Origin: Aerococcus agrisoli
Lineage (GTDB): Bacteria; Bacillota; Bacilli; Lactobacillales; Aerococcaceae
Direction of reading: 5' to 3'
Assembly (NCBI RefSeq): GCF_003797145.1
Contig: NZ_RKMG01000009.1
Location: forward strand, 1 to 64,000
Length of the DNA stretch: 64,000 bases
The notes beneath the pieces are model-generated. The model saw nothing but the letters and a program-made list of their open reading frames with translations. It did not search any database and was not told the DNA's origin. Of this stretch, positions 15,117 through 24,286 are shown piece by piece. The position numbers and the translations under genes are program-made. Numbering within the stretch: the first letter of the stretch is position 1; every line of letters begins with the position of its first letter.

Positions 15117-17201
15117 ATGAAGTATTCAGTTAAGAAAATGGTTGGAACATCTCTGGCCACGTCCGCTGCATTAGCAGCCTTTGCAACAACAAATGTTTCT
15201 GCTGATGAAGTATATACAATTTCATCAGGCGACACGCTTTCATCAATCTCACGCAAATTTGATTTACCAATTGCGGATATTGCAGAAGCAAACTCAATCA
15301 GCAACATCGACTTGATCATTGCTGGTGAACGTTTAGATATTCCTACATTGGAAACACCAGTTGTAGCGAACACTAAACGCGTTGCAGATGCTACTAATGT
15401 TTACTCAGTAGTAGCGGGCGATACATTAAACAAAATCGCTGCTGACTTTAACACAACAGCGCAAACTTTACGTGACTTAAACGGCATCACAGGTGACTTA
15501 ATTTTAGTTGGTCAACAACTTAAAGTTGCTGGTGAAGTTGCACAAGCAGCACCAGCTGCAGATACTACAACGACAGATGTTACAACTGAAGTTGAAACAC
15601 CAGAAGTTACTGCACCAGTTGCAGCAGCACCAGTAAACAACTATGTTGCTGACGAAAACGGTAACTACACAGTTGTTGCAGGCGATTCAATCAATAAAAT
15701 TTCAGCTTCATTTGGCGTTTCAGCTGCGGACTTACGTGCTGCTAACGGCTTATCAGGCGATTTAATTATTGTTGGTCAATCTTTAGCTATTCCTGGCTTA
15801 GCAGTTGCTGCTGAAGCAGTAGTAGAAACACCAGCGGTTGAAGAAACAGTAGCAGAAGCTCCAGTAGCTGAAGAAGTTGTTGTTGAAACACCTGTTGTTG
15901 AAGAAGCAGTAGTAGAAACACCAGCGGTTGAAGAAACAGTAGCAGAAGCTCCAGTAGCTGAAGAAGTTGTTGTTGAAACACCTGTTGTTGAAGAAGCAGT
16001 AGTAGAAACACCAGCAGTTGAAGAAGTTGTAGCTGAAGCGCCAGTTGTCGAAGAAACAGTAGCTGAAACACCAGTTGTTGTTGACTACAGTGCTGAACAA
16101 GAAGCAGCGGCACAAGCGGCAGCCGAAGAAGCAGCGGCACAAGCGGCAGCTGAAGAAGCAGCGGCACAAGCGGCAGCTGAAGAAGCAGCAGCACAAGCAG
16201 CAGCTGAAGAAGCAGCAGCACAAGCAGCAGCTGAAGAAGCAGCAGCACAAGCAGCAGCTGAAGAAGCAGCAGCACAAGCAGCAGCTGAAGAAGCAGCAGC
16301 ACAAGCAGCAGCTGAAGAAGCAGCAGCACAAGCAGCAGCTGAAGAAGCAGCAGCACAAGCAGCAGCTGAAGAAGCAGCAGCACAAGCAGCAGCTGAAGAA
16401 GCAGCAGCACAAGCAGCAGCTGAAGAAGCAGCAGCACAAGCAGCAGCTGAAGAAGCAGCAGCACAAGCAGCAGCTGAAGAAGCAGCAGCACAAGCAGCAG
16501 CTGAAGAAGCAGCAGCACAAGCAGCAGCTGAAGAAGCAGCAGCACAAGCAGCAGCTGAAGAAGCAGCAGCACAAGCAGCAGCTGAAGAAGCAGCAGCACA
16601 AGCAGCAGCTGAAGAAGCAGCAGCACAAGCAGCAGCTGAAGAAGCAGCAGCACAAGCAGCAGCTGAAGAAGCAGCAGCACAAGCAGCAGCTGAAGAAGCA
16701 GCAGCACAAGCAGCAGCTGAAGAAGCAGCAGCACAAGCAGCAGCTGAAGAAGCAGCAGCACAAGCAGCAGCTGAAGAAGCAGCAGCACAAGCAGCAGCTG
16801 AAGAAGCAGCGGCACAAGCAGCAGCTCAAACTGGTAACGTAACTGCATTATTAAACAATGCATATGCTCAAGTTGGCGTACCTTACTTATGGGGTGGTAA
16901 AACACCTGCAGGTTTTGACTGTTCAGGTTTCGTATACTATGTATACCAACAAACTTACGGTGTAAACGTTGGTGGATCAACAGCATCTCAACAATATGCT
17001 GGTCCTAAGATTTCTGTAAGTAGCGCGCAACCAGGCGACTTAATCTTCTGGGGTTCTTACGGTTCTCCTTACCACGTTGCAATTTCATTAGGTAATGGAC
17101 AATACATCCATTCTCAACGTCCTGGTGAAACTGTTCATTCAGAATCAATCAACCCTTACTGGGCACCATCATTTGCTGTAAGCATGGCTGCTTACAACTA
17201 A
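15117..17201 (+). CDS. Secreted LysM - Ala/Glu/Gln-repeat - NlpC/P60 peptidoglycan hydrolase
   Basis: A 694-residue exported cell-wall endopeptidase. It has a Sec signal peptide at 1-29 (cut after VSA). LysM domains lie at 32-76, ~95-138 and ~183-226. A Pro/Val/Glu region (~234-325) contains 30-residue repeats. A stalk of 27 tandem EAAAQAAAE-type nonamers spans 329-571. A C-terminal NlpC/P60 domain has catalytic Cys602 (DCSGF), His653 (PYHVAI) and His665 (YIHS). LysM anchors to glycan and NlpC/P60 cleaves stem peptides, as in P60/CwlS-type proteins. A GGGGG ribosome site precedes ATG 15117. The promoter carries WalR boxes, so it is probably a walRK target. Confidence 0.93.
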   Translation: MKYSVKKMVGTSLATSAALAAFATTNVSADEVYTISSGDTLSSISRKFDLPIADIAEANSISNIDLIIAGERLDIPTLETPVVANTKRVADATNVYSVVAGDTLNKIAADFNTTAQTLRDLNGITGDLILVGQQLKVAGEVAQAAPAADTTTTDVTTEVETPEVTAPVAAAPVNNYVADENGNYTVVAGDSINKISASFGVSAADLRAANGLSGDLIIVGQSLAIPGLAVAAEAVVETPAVEETVAEAPVAEEVVVETPVVEEAVVETPAVEETVAEAPVAEEVVVETPVVEEAVVETPAVEEVVAEAPVVEETVAETPVVVDYSAEQEAAAQAAAEEAAAQAAAEEAAAQAAAEEAAAQAAAEEAAAQAAAEEAAAQAAAEEAAAQAAAEEAAAQAAAEEAAAQAAAEEAAAQAAAEEAAAQAAAEEAAAQAAAEEAAAQAAAEEAAAQAAAEEAAAQAAAEEAAAQAAAEEAAAQAAAEEAAAQAAAEEAAAQAAAEEAAAQAAAEEAAAQAAAEEAAAQAAAEEAAAQAAAEEAAAQAAAEEAAAQAAAEEAAAQAAAEEAAAQAAAQTGNVTALLNNAYAQVGVPYLWGGKTPAGFDCSGFVYYVYQQTYGVNVGGSTASQQYAGPKISVSSAQPGDLIFWGSYGSPYHVAISLGNGQYIHSQRPGETVHSESINPYWAPSFAVSMAAYN
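15816..16085 (+). repeat. 90-bp in-frame repeats (Pro/Val/Glu-rich linker)
   Basis: A 90-bp unit starts at 15816, 15906 and 15996 (third copy partial and diverged). It encodes 30-residue repeats of the type VVETPAVEETVAEAPVAEE. The first two copies are nearly identical in DNA, pointing to recent duplication. Confidence 0.85.
16101..16829 (+). repeat. 27-bp tandem minisatellite, 27 copies
   Basis: There are 27 consecutive copies of a 27-bp unit encoding EAAAQAAAE (last copy ends in Q). The first three copies use GCG in some positions; the central copies are essentially identical. The unit length is a multiple of three, so gain or loss of copies keeps the reading frame. Because the copies are identical, the assembled copy number may not be exact. 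Confidence 0.92.
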
Positions 17202-17224
17202 GCCCTAATTACATATTAAAATTC

Positions 17225-17264
17225 AAAAAAGATCGAGATTCTTACCCTCCTCGATCTTTTTTTT
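17225..17264 (+). terminator. Terminator after the NlpC/P60 gene
   Basis: The stem AAAAAAGATCGAG / CTCGATCTTTTTT with a 12-nt loop and a T-run. Confidence 0.85.
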
Positions 17265-17326
17265 GTAAGTAAAATTGGTGTTTTTGTTTTGTAAAAAAAC
17301 ACTATGAAAGCCTTTAAGTAGCTAAA

Positions 17327-17355
17327 TTGGCAATTGTTCATAAAGGTGTTAAAAT
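17327..17355 (+). promoter_or_regulatory. Putative promoter of the wal operon
   Basis: TTGGCA (17327-17332), 17 bp, then TAAAAT (17350-17355) with an extended -10 TG dinucleotide (17347-17348). It lies 62 bp before walR. No WalR box was seen here. Confidence 0.55.
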
Positions 17356-17417
17356 AAAGCGATAGGTCAATGTTACATTTCCAAGATCAGATTTTTTAAA
17401 ATCAAGGAGTATAGATA

Positions 17418-18134
17418 ATGAAAAAAATATTAATAGTGGACGATGAGAAACCAATCTCAGATATTATATCGTTTAACTTAAAAAATGAAGGCTATGAAAT
17501 CGATACAGCCTATGATGGGGAACAAGCTTTAGAGAAATTTGAATCTTTTGAACCAGACTTAGTGGTATTAGATTTAATGTTACCGAAAATTGATGGCCTA
17601 GAAGTGTGCCGTCAAATTCGTAAAGAAAGCCAAGTACCTATTATTATGCTGACAGCAAAAGATAGTGAAATTGATAAAGTATTAGGGTTAGAAATGGGTG
17701 CGGACGATTATGTGACCAAACCATTTTCAAACCGTGAATTAACGGCTCGTGTAAAAGCAAATATTCGTCGTAATAATGTCGTTATCGAGCAAGTTGCACC
17801 AGAAGAAGAGGGTGCCAATGAAAATATCATTGAAATCGGTGACTTGATTATTCATGAGGATGAATATATTGCATCTAAAAACGGTGTGGATGTTGAATTA
17901 ACCCACCGTGAATTTGAGTTGCTTCATTATTTGTCACAACATATTAACCAAGTAATGACTAGAGAGCACCTACTACAAACGGTTTGGGGCTACGATTATT
18001 TTGGTGATGTGCGTACTGTAGATGTAACAGTTCGTCGTTTACGTGAAAAAATTGAAGAGAACCCGAGTCATCCAAAAATTTTGATTACACGTAGAGGTGT
18101 TGGTTATTTCTTGAAGATTCCTACACAAGAATAG
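17418..18134 (+). CDS. walR: Response regulator WalR (YycF)
   Basis: Essential OmpR-family response regulator of cell-wall homeostasis in low-GC Gram-positives. The 238-residue product has a receiver domain (1-~120) with acidic pocket Asp8/Asp9 and phospho-acceptor Asp52 in VLDLMLP, then TAK and TKPF motifs. A C-terminal winged-helix domain (~135-232) contains [13 protein letters not shown] and [16 protein letters not shown]. It opens the operon walR-walK-walH-walI-(DUF2207)-walJ-htrA, with walK 9 bp downstream. A likely target, the LysM/NlpC-P60 gene with exact WalR boxes, lies immediately upstream. Confidence 0.96.
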   Translation: MKKILIVDDEKPISDIISFNLKNEGYEIDTAYDGEQALEKFESFEPDLVVLDLMLPKIDGLEVCRQIRKESQVPIIMLTAKDSEIDKVLGLEMGADDYVTKPFSNRELTARVKANIRRNNVVIEQVAPEEEGANENIIEIGDLIIHEDEYIASKNGVDVELTHREFELLHYLSQHINQVMTREHLLQTVWGYDYFGDVRTVDVTVRRLREKIEENPSHPKILITRRGVGYFLKIPTQE

Positions 18135-18143
18135 AGGTAGGGT

Positions 18144-20042
18144 ATGGCAAAATCTAAGAAAAAATCGGGTATCCCTTTTTTCAAATCTATTCACTTTAAG
18201 ATACCAATTATATTCATATTAACCTTACTGATTTCGCTCCAAATTGTCGGAGCGTATTTTATTCGTTCACTTGAAACAGAAATGTTAACCTCTTTTGATG
18301 AGCAGGTAACGAGTCAAACAACCTTTCTGATTGATAATATTCAAACAGTTATGGAAGATGAAGATTTAAGTGAAGATGATAAAGAGACACAAATCAATTC
18401 GATTTTGCGTCGTTTTAATGATGATAGCGTATTAGAAATCCAACTATTTGATAGTAATGGCTTCTTATTAGCTACATCTAATCCGACTTCTCAATCCTAT
18501 ATTGGCCAAAGAACTGTGGATGCAACGATTGAAGAGACGTTATATACAGGTATTCGTAGTGAAACGACCGGCTATGATGCGACACAAGAAATCCGGGTGA
18601 AGAAATTCGTCACCCCTATTTTTTCAACGGCATCTTCTGGCGCTATGATTGGTATTTTGAATGTTTCGACAAACTTGGAATCTATTTATAATCAGGTGCA
18701 AAACATTGTGTCTTTATTCTTGATTGCATCAGGATTCTCTCTTGTATTTACAACAGGGCTAGCAGTTTTAATTTCAAGACAAATTATTAATCCACTGCAA
18801 AAAATGCGTGATCAAACGAAACAAATTGCAGAAGGTAATTATTCAACAACTTTGGATATTAATGCTGAAGATGAGATGGGCCAATTAGCAGAATCTATCA
18901 ACTACTTATCTGTAAGGGTTGGGGACGCACAAGATTTAACTGAAGCCGAACGACAACGTTTGGATTCGGTATTACGTCACATGACGGATGGGGTAATTGC
19001 GACTGATAGACGTGGTAAAATCACGATTATCAATGACCGTTCATTGAATATCCTGAACAAAACCCAGGAAGAAGTTATCGGAGAGTCCATTATTGAAGTG
19101 TTGGATTTATCTGATCGTTTTTCATTTAGAGAGCTATTTGATCAACATGAATCCATCTTGTTAAATTATGGGACTGCAGAAGAAGAGACCATTATTCGCG
19201 CGGAATATTCTGTTATTCAACGAGAGTCAGGTTTTATTTCTGGTTTAGTATGGGTTTTAACTGATATCACCGAGCACGAAAAAATTGAGCGCGACCGTAA
19301 ACAGTTCGTATCCAATATTTCACACGAATTACGTACACCACTAACCAGTGTGCGTTCTTATTCTGAAGCCTTGGTTGATGGTGCCATTAAGGATGAAGCT
19401 GTTGCAGTTGAATTCTTGAATGTGATTCAGACAGAAACAGACCGTATGATTCGAATGATTTCAGATTTACTACATTTATCACGTATGGATGCCAAACAAC
19501 AAGTCTTAAACCGTGAATTAGTGATTTTCAAAGATCTTGTCAACCATGTCTTAGACCGTTTTGAAATGATGTTACAGTCTGAAGATTATGAAGGCAAAAA
19601 TTATATTATCAAACGTGAATTAATGGAAGAAGAAGTTTGGGTTGAAATCGACCAAGATAAGTTAATTCAAGTAATTGATAATATTATGAATAATGCGATT
19701 AAATATTCACCTGATGGCGGGATAATTTATGTGCGATTGATGTCAACACACAACCAACTCGTACTAAGTATCCAAGACCAAGGTTTGGGTATTCCACAAG
19801 AATCAATTCCACACTTATTCGATCGTTTCTACCGTGTCGACAAAGCAAGATCACGAGCTCAAGGTGGTTCAGGACTAGGTTTGTCTATTGCTAAAGAAGA
19901 GATTGAGTTACATAACGGTAAAATTTGGGTCAACTCTATCGAAAACAAGGGAACAACCTTCTTTATTTCCCTTCCATTTGAAGAATTCGATAGCGATGAG
20001 TGGGCTGGAGAGGATGAGTGGGCTGATGAAGAAGAAGAATAG
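18144..20042 (+). CDS. walK: Sensor histidine kinase WalK (YycG)
   Basis: A 632-residue membrane kinase paired with WalR. Order: TM1 (~17-38), extracellular Cache/PAS-like sensor (~40-183), TM2 (~185-206), HAMP (~208-260), cytoplasmic PAS (~268-370) and HisKA with phospho-acceptor His394 in SNISHELRTPLTS. The HATPase_c domain follows with an N box (IMNNAIKYS) and G boxes (DQGLGIP, GGSGLGLSIAKE). The presence of an extracellular sensor and two TM segments is the Bacillus/Enterococcus type, not the single-TM streptococcal type, and agrees with walH/walI downstream. The acidic tail (DEWAGEDEWADEEEE) overlaps the walH start by 17 bp. Confidence 0.96.
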   Translation: MAKSKKKSGIPFFKSIHFKIPIIFILTLLISLQIVGAYFIRSLETEMLTSFDEQVTSQTTFLIDNIQTVMEDEDLSEDDKETQINSILRRFNDDSVLEIQLFDSNGFLLATSNPTSQSYIGQRTVDATIEETLYTGIRSETTGYDATQEIRVKKFVTPIFSTASSGAMIGILNVSTNLESIYNQVQNIVSLFLIASGFSLVFTTGLAVLISRQIINPLQKMRDQTKQIAEGNYSTTLDINAEDEMGQLAESINYLSVRVGDAQDLTEAERQRLDSVLRHMTDGVIATDRRGKITIINDRSLNILNKTQEEVIGESIIEVLDLSDRFSFRELFDQHESILLNYGTAEEETIIRAEYSVIQRESGFISGLVWVLTDITEHEKIERDRKQFVSNISHELRTPLTSVRSYSEALVDGAIKDEAVAVEFLNVIQTETDRMIRMISDLLHLSRMDAKQQVLNRELVIFKDLVNHVLDRFEMMLQSEDYEGKNYIIKRELMEEEVWVEIDQDKLIQVIDNIMNNAIKYSPDGGIIYVRLMSTHNQLVLSIQDQGLGIPQESIPHLFDRFYRVDKARSRAQGGSGLGLSIAKEEIELHNGKIWVNSIENKGTTFFISLPFEEFDSDEWAGEDEWADEEEE

Positions 20043-21588
20043 ATGGCAATGGGTGATTCACGCGATATTAGCAGTCTTAGCGATTATTAGTCTAGTGGCC
20101 TCTATCAGCAATCTGTATGGGCCAAAACTCATCAATGGTTGGATTAGTCAAGTAACCGAAGATAGTACTAGTGACACGAGCACCGGTATGAATAATATGG
20201 CCATTTCAAATAATGCCAATGAAGACGATGGTAGTGAAGTAACCAATGCACTTGCTGCCCAAAGATTAATCGTGCATAACGCAACTGATGGTTATGAAGC
20301 AATTTATGATTTGGATGCCATTAGAGGGTTTAAAACAATTGTCTCTGGTTTTGAATATGAATCTTCATATGAAGAGGATTCAGCGTATAACATTCGTAAT
20401 TATGCAGATTCTCAGGAGTTTATTGAAGGTAAATTAACCAATGAAACACCTGTTAATTTATTTTTAGCGGATGTATTAACATTACCAGCAGATTTACAAG
20501 AAATGGCGATTTCTAGTTACATTTATATACTAGGCACTGATCAAGTATATCTAGTGAATGATGCGGAAAATATTGCCTATGGATTGACGGTGACAAATAA
20601 AGCATCTGAAATTAATGAGACAACAAGCAACTTTTTAGATGACCACAACCATGCATTAACGCCCGTTGTGCCAGTGAATTTAGCGGATAGCTTAACGTAT
20701 GTTTCCACGGAAGAAAATCAGTTAAATCATTTAACCTACTTACAAGAACGCCAACCAAATACCTACTTTTTGAACCATTTCTTTGAAAGGCCAGAAGATA
20801 TTCATGATTATTCCTTAAACTCAATTGCACGTTACTATACAGAAGGCCGTCAATTGACCATCAATATGGAAACGTTTGAGGTTACTTTACTCCAAAATGT
20901 GGGGGAAGAAGCGGCAACGAGTCTGAATTCGCAAGTGACTGCAACAAGTGAGGCAATTGGGGATATTTTACCAGACCATGACTCATGGTTGTATGCAGAA
21001 TATAACGGAAATGATGGCGATATTATCAATTACCGTAAATATGTGAACTCGCAGCCAGTATTTGGTAACAACTATGTTGCCAAAACGCAGTTTGTCATGA
21101 GTGGGGATGAAATTAAGAATATTTACTTATCTTCATTAACCATTCAAACGCAGGTTTCTGACTTATCAGAATCATATACGATTATGAGTGGTGTGGATGC
21201 CTTGAATTTATTAAACAATGCAGGTTATGCCAACCAAGATATTTCAGAATTGGTATTAGGCTATCGCTGGGTGCAAAATCCAGAAAGCTCTCGTTTAGTT
21301 GAGTTAGTGCCTTCATGGCATGTGCAAATGGATGACGAATGGTATATGTTAGAAAATCTTGTCGATATGTCTAGATATCCGTCACTTGCAACAAGATATA
21401 CAGAAACAGGAGAAACCGTTGATTTATCTGTATACTTTAGCGATTTAGGTGACCCTGTTAGTGAAGAGGCTGTGAAAACAGCAGTAGAGGAAGATTTATC
21501 CGCAACACTTTCAGCTGAGGAACTATCCGCTTCAACAGAATCCACCGTTGAAGCAGACGCAAGTGCAAATGTTGAGGAGGCGAATTAG
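20026..21588 (+). CDS. yycH: WalK-regulatory membrane protein YycH
   Basis: A ~520-residue bitopic protein. A short basic N-terminus (MKKKNRWQW) is followed by one TM helix (~10-33) and a large extracytoplasmic region. In Bacillus YycH and YycI associate with WalK through their TM helices and hold its activity down; in Staphylococcus they activate it. The start chosen is ATG 20026, which overlaps the end of walK by 17 bp; an in-frame ATG at 20014 abuts a GAGG and is less likely. The C-terminus is a low-complexity Glu/Ala/Ser tail. Identification rests on position and topology, since sequence conservation in this family is low. Confidence 0.9.
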   Translation: MKKKNRWQWVIHAILAVLAIISLVASISNLYGPKLINGWISQVTEDSTSDTSTGMNNMAISNNANEDDGSEVTNALAAQRLIVHNATDGYEAIYDLDAIRGFKTIVSGFEYESSYEEDSAYNIRNYADSQEFIEGKLTNETPVNLFLADVLTLPADLQEMAISSYIYILGTDQVYLVNDAENIAYGLTVTNKASEINETTSNFLDDHNHALTPVVPVNLADSLTYVSTEENQLNHLTYLQERQPNTYFLNHFFERPEDIHDYSLNSIARYYTEGRQLTINMETFEVTLLQNVGEEAATSLNSQVTATSEAIGDILPDHDSWLYAEYNGNDGDIINYRKYVNSQPVFGNNYVAKTQFVMSGDEIKNIYLSSLTIQTQVSDLSESYTIMSGVDALNLLNNAGYANQDISELVLGYRWVQNPESSRLVELVPSWHVQMDDEWYMLENLVDMSRYPSLATRYTETGETVDLSVYFSDLGDPVSEEAVKTAVEEDLSATLSAEELSASTESTVEADASANVEEAN

Positions 21589-21590
21589 GG

Positions 21591-22418
21591 ATGAATTTTA
21601 GAAAAGTTGAAGTCATTTTTATTATCGCCTTCTTGATTTTGGATATTTTCTTGGTCAATATCTTTTTAGATAAATATATTGGCACCTTTAATCAAGCGAT
21701 TGCGAGCCAATCGGTAGATATTGCAACCGAATTGCAGACAAATAATATTAGCTATGATGAACCGTCAGATGAAGTATTGGCGACACCATTTATTCGAACG
21801 ATAAATAAAACCATCACTTTAGACGAAGTCTTATCTGTAACAAGTGATACTCAAAGTGTTGAAGTTGTGCCAGAGTCTAATCAAATCGTTTCACAAATTA
21901 ACGAGCCAGTGCCATTGAATGGTGTTGGGGAAAATACGGTTTCTGGGACGCTATCAGATGACGCTTTGAGCCAGTTGGACGCTTTTGTGGATAGTGAAGT
22001 ATATGATGGCAACATGTATCAATTTGTTACCTATGATCAAAATGCGGGTACTATTTTATACATGAAACAGTCGGCTGCCAACTATCCAATTGCGGATGGT
22101 TCTGGAGAGATTGTATTCCAAGTTAATGAAAATTATGCCGTCTATGGTTATGATCAAACCGTTACCGGTGAATCAGCGACACAAGGGGAAGACAGAACAG
22201 TTATTACCCAAGCGCAGGCTATTGAGAATGCCTTTTTAAATAATTCCATTCCGGATGACGCAAGAATTGTGACATCCTTCCTATCCTACCGTCAAACCCT
22301 AGTGCTCGAAGAAATTACGCTGTATCATCCTGTCTGGACTTTATTTATTCAAGCCAGTGAAGGTACGACACAAAGAGTATACGTCGATGCAATCAATGGG
22401 TCAATTTTAACGCAATAG
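21591..22418 (+). CDS. yycI: WalK-regulatory membrane protein YycI
   Basis: A 275-residue protein with the family N-terminus MNFRKVEVIFIIAFLILDIFL: a cytoplasmic stub and one TM helix (~7-27). The extracellular domain has a YycI C-terminal fold, with repeated elements such as ITQAQAIENAFLNN and a final VYVDAINGSIL strand resembling PepSY-like hairpins. It begins 2 bp after yycH, so it is translationally close-coupled, and is expected to form a complex with YycH and WalK. A GAGG site overlaps the end of yycH. Confidence 0.92.
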   Translation: MNFRKVEVIFIIAFLILDIFLVNIFLDKYIGTFNQAIASQSVDIATELQTNNISYDEPSDEVLATPFIRTINKTITLDEVLSVTSDTQSVEVVPESNQIVSQINEPVPLNGVGENTVSGTLSDDALSQLDAFVDSEVYDGNMYQFVTYDQNAGTILYMKQSAANYPIADGSGEIVFQVNENYAVYGYDQTVTGESATQGEDRTVITQAQAIENAFLNNSIPDDARIVTSFLSYRQTLVLEEITLYHPVWTLFIQASEGTTQRVYVDAINGSILTQ

Positions 22419-22462
22419 TCAATGTAATCAGAATAGTTTGAAAATTGGAAAGAGGATTTGTC

Positions 22463-24256
22463 ATGTTTCAGAAAAATACATCTATCAAAAGATATCCGAG
22501 GCTAAGCACGAAAATAAGTACTTGGATCACGGCGGTTATCGTCATGTTTGTTATGTTTGCTGGTCAAGTGGCCAATGTACAAGCAGAAGTGAAGGTCACC
22601 GATTATACTAGCAACATCGATGTTCAAGATGACGGTAGTATGAAGCAAACTGAAACATTTGGCTTTGATGTGAAGGGCACAGTGAATGAAATCAATCATC
22701 GCATTGAATTAGGAGAACTGGGCAAGCTAACTGACTTAGCAATTAATATGAAAAGTGTGAGTGCGGAAGCATTCTTCCCCTTTGTAGCGAGCGATTCTAA
22801 TGATGTGGGTACATACACACTAACCGAAAGTGAAGATGGTATGGATATTACCATCTACAATACGATTACAAATGCACCGCATATCGCCCAAGTTACTGGA
22901 ACCTTAAGTGATTTATGGACGAATTATGCAAAATGGTCGATTCTACAAGCCAATTTCCTAGCTTTACCTTATGATACTGAAGAAGCATCTGTAACCTTAA
23001 ATTTCCCAGCTGCAGTACCGGCGGATCAATCTGACATTATCGTGTCTTCCAAAGCCAAAACGACTTTAACATGGTCAGATGATCGCACGAGTCTAACCAT
23101 AAAAGCGGAAAACTTAGCTGCGAATGAAGTGATTGGGGTTCAAATGTATATGCCAGTTGAAATTCTTGCCAACAATCAAACAGTTGGAAAAGATTCAGAA
23201 GGCGAATCAATCATTAAAGAGATGGAAGCTAGCCGTACAGCCGAGTCTAATCTGCAAACACGTTTAGGCCGTCAAATTTGGCTTGTGTCTGGTGGTTTAT
23301 TCATCATCATTCTAGGCTATGCAATCTACTTGTTTATGCGCAAACGTGCTATTTTTGCGGCTGTTCCTGATCTAAAGGGGGCCGTGCAATCAAAACCTAA
23401 TTACTTCGCACCACATAGTGTTGCCATGTTAACAGGTAAAAAATACTCGAATACACAGGCCATTGTCCTGTTGATTTTAGAAATGATCGAAAATAAGACG
23501 CTCGCCGCTCATTTTATTACCAATAAACGCGGTCAAATCGCAGATATTCAAGTAACACCATTGACAAATGAAACGAACCATCCAGCTGGCCAATTACTGC
23601 TAGCAGCGGTTGTTGAGCAAACAGATGCGCAAAGACAAGTGGTTTCGTTGAATGAACTGATTTTTAATCCTGCTAGTAAGGGTGTTGTACTTTTCACACG
23701 TTTAGGCCGTAAATTGGTACGTAAAATCCGTCAAAATGCGAAACAAGCCTTAAATAAAGAGGGCGTTTATAGTAAAATGAATCAAGTATTCCATACTATC
23801 TTAACGATTTATATGGTAGCATGGTTATTTGGGACTTTCTTCGTGGGCTACTGGCAAGTGCAATTGGGTCAGGTGAATATTTGGGCTATCGTACTTATTA
23901 TTTTGAGTTTGGCGCTTGTGTATCTGATTCAACAAAATGTACTACCACTACGTACGGAGACAGGGGTTGCCTTATATAGACAATGGCAATCTTACTTGAA
24001 ACAATTAGTGCAACAAACTACGGCTGGTGAAGTTTGGTCAAACCAAAGTAATGAGTGGTTAGATGATAAATACCTTTATTCATGGGTAGCTGCAAATAAT
24101 GTGAAGTTAGCCAAAAATGTAGAAAAAGATCCACAAATTTTACAATTACCTTTGATGGGCTCAGCCCAATCAATTGCACATTTATCGTTGAAACGAATGA
24201 AATGGCAACCAGAATTTGTAGCAGATCAGACAGATTCAGAAGAAAACAAACAATAA
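22463..24256 (+). CDS. DUF2207 membrane protein within the wal operon
   Basis: A 597-residue predicted membrane protein of the DUF2207 family. It has a signal peptide or signal anchor at ~15-43, an extracytoplasmic beta-rich domain (VTDYTSNIDVQDDGSMKQTE, the DUF2207 opening, to ~250), a TM helix (~272-294), a cytoplasmic region, two further TM helices (~455-500) and a cytoplasmic tail. The function of the family is unknown. ATG 22463 is preferred, with a GGAAAGAGG site 8 nt upstream; the in-frame TTG at 22445 lies before that site. It sits between yycI and walJ, where most Firmicutes have nothing, with no terminator on either side. Co-regulation with WalRK is therefore likely. Confidence 0.85.
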   Translation: MFQKNTSIKRYPRLSTKISTWITAVIVMFVMFAGQVANVQAEVKVTDYTSNIDVQDDGSMKQTETFGFDVKGTVNEINHRIELGELGKLTDLAINMKSVSAEAFFPFVASDSNDVGTYTLTESEDGMDITIYNTITNAPHIAQVTGTLSDLWTNYAKWSILQANFLALPYDTEEASVTLNFPAAVPADQSDIIVSSKAKTTLTWSDDRTSLTIKAENLAANEVIGVQMYMPVEILANNQTVGKDSEGESIIKEMEASRTAESNLQTRLGRQIWLVSGGLFIIILGYAIYLFMRKRAIFAAVPDLKGAVQSKPNYFAPHSVAMLTGKKYSNTQAIVLLILEMIENKTLAAHFITNKRGQIADIQVTPLTNETNHPAGQLLLAAVVEQTDAQRQVVSLNELIFNPASKGVVLFTRLGRKLVRKIRQNAKQALNKEGVYSKMNQVFHTILTIYMVAWLFGTFFVGYWQVQLGQVNIWAIVLIILSLALVYLIQQNVLPLRTETGVALYRQWQSYLKQLVQQTTAGEVWSNQSNEWLDDKYLYSWVAANNVKLAKNVEKDPQILQLPLMGSAQSIAHLSLKRMKWQPEFVADQTDSEENKQ

Positions 24257-24286
24257 AACTTAGTAAACAACATGTAGGAGGCAATC

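Noticed and set aside
15787-16986. Long open frames on the minus strand and in the second plus frame across the Ala/Glu/Gln repeats
   Set aside because: They result from the 27-bp repeat lacking stop codons in all frames. They have no ribosome sites and encode monotonous Leu/Gln or Cys/Phe strings.
19888-20025. Longer yycH reading frame overlapping walK
   Set aside because: It is an open frame inside walK without a ribosome site; the TM-preceding MKKKNRWQW start at 20026 fits the family topology.
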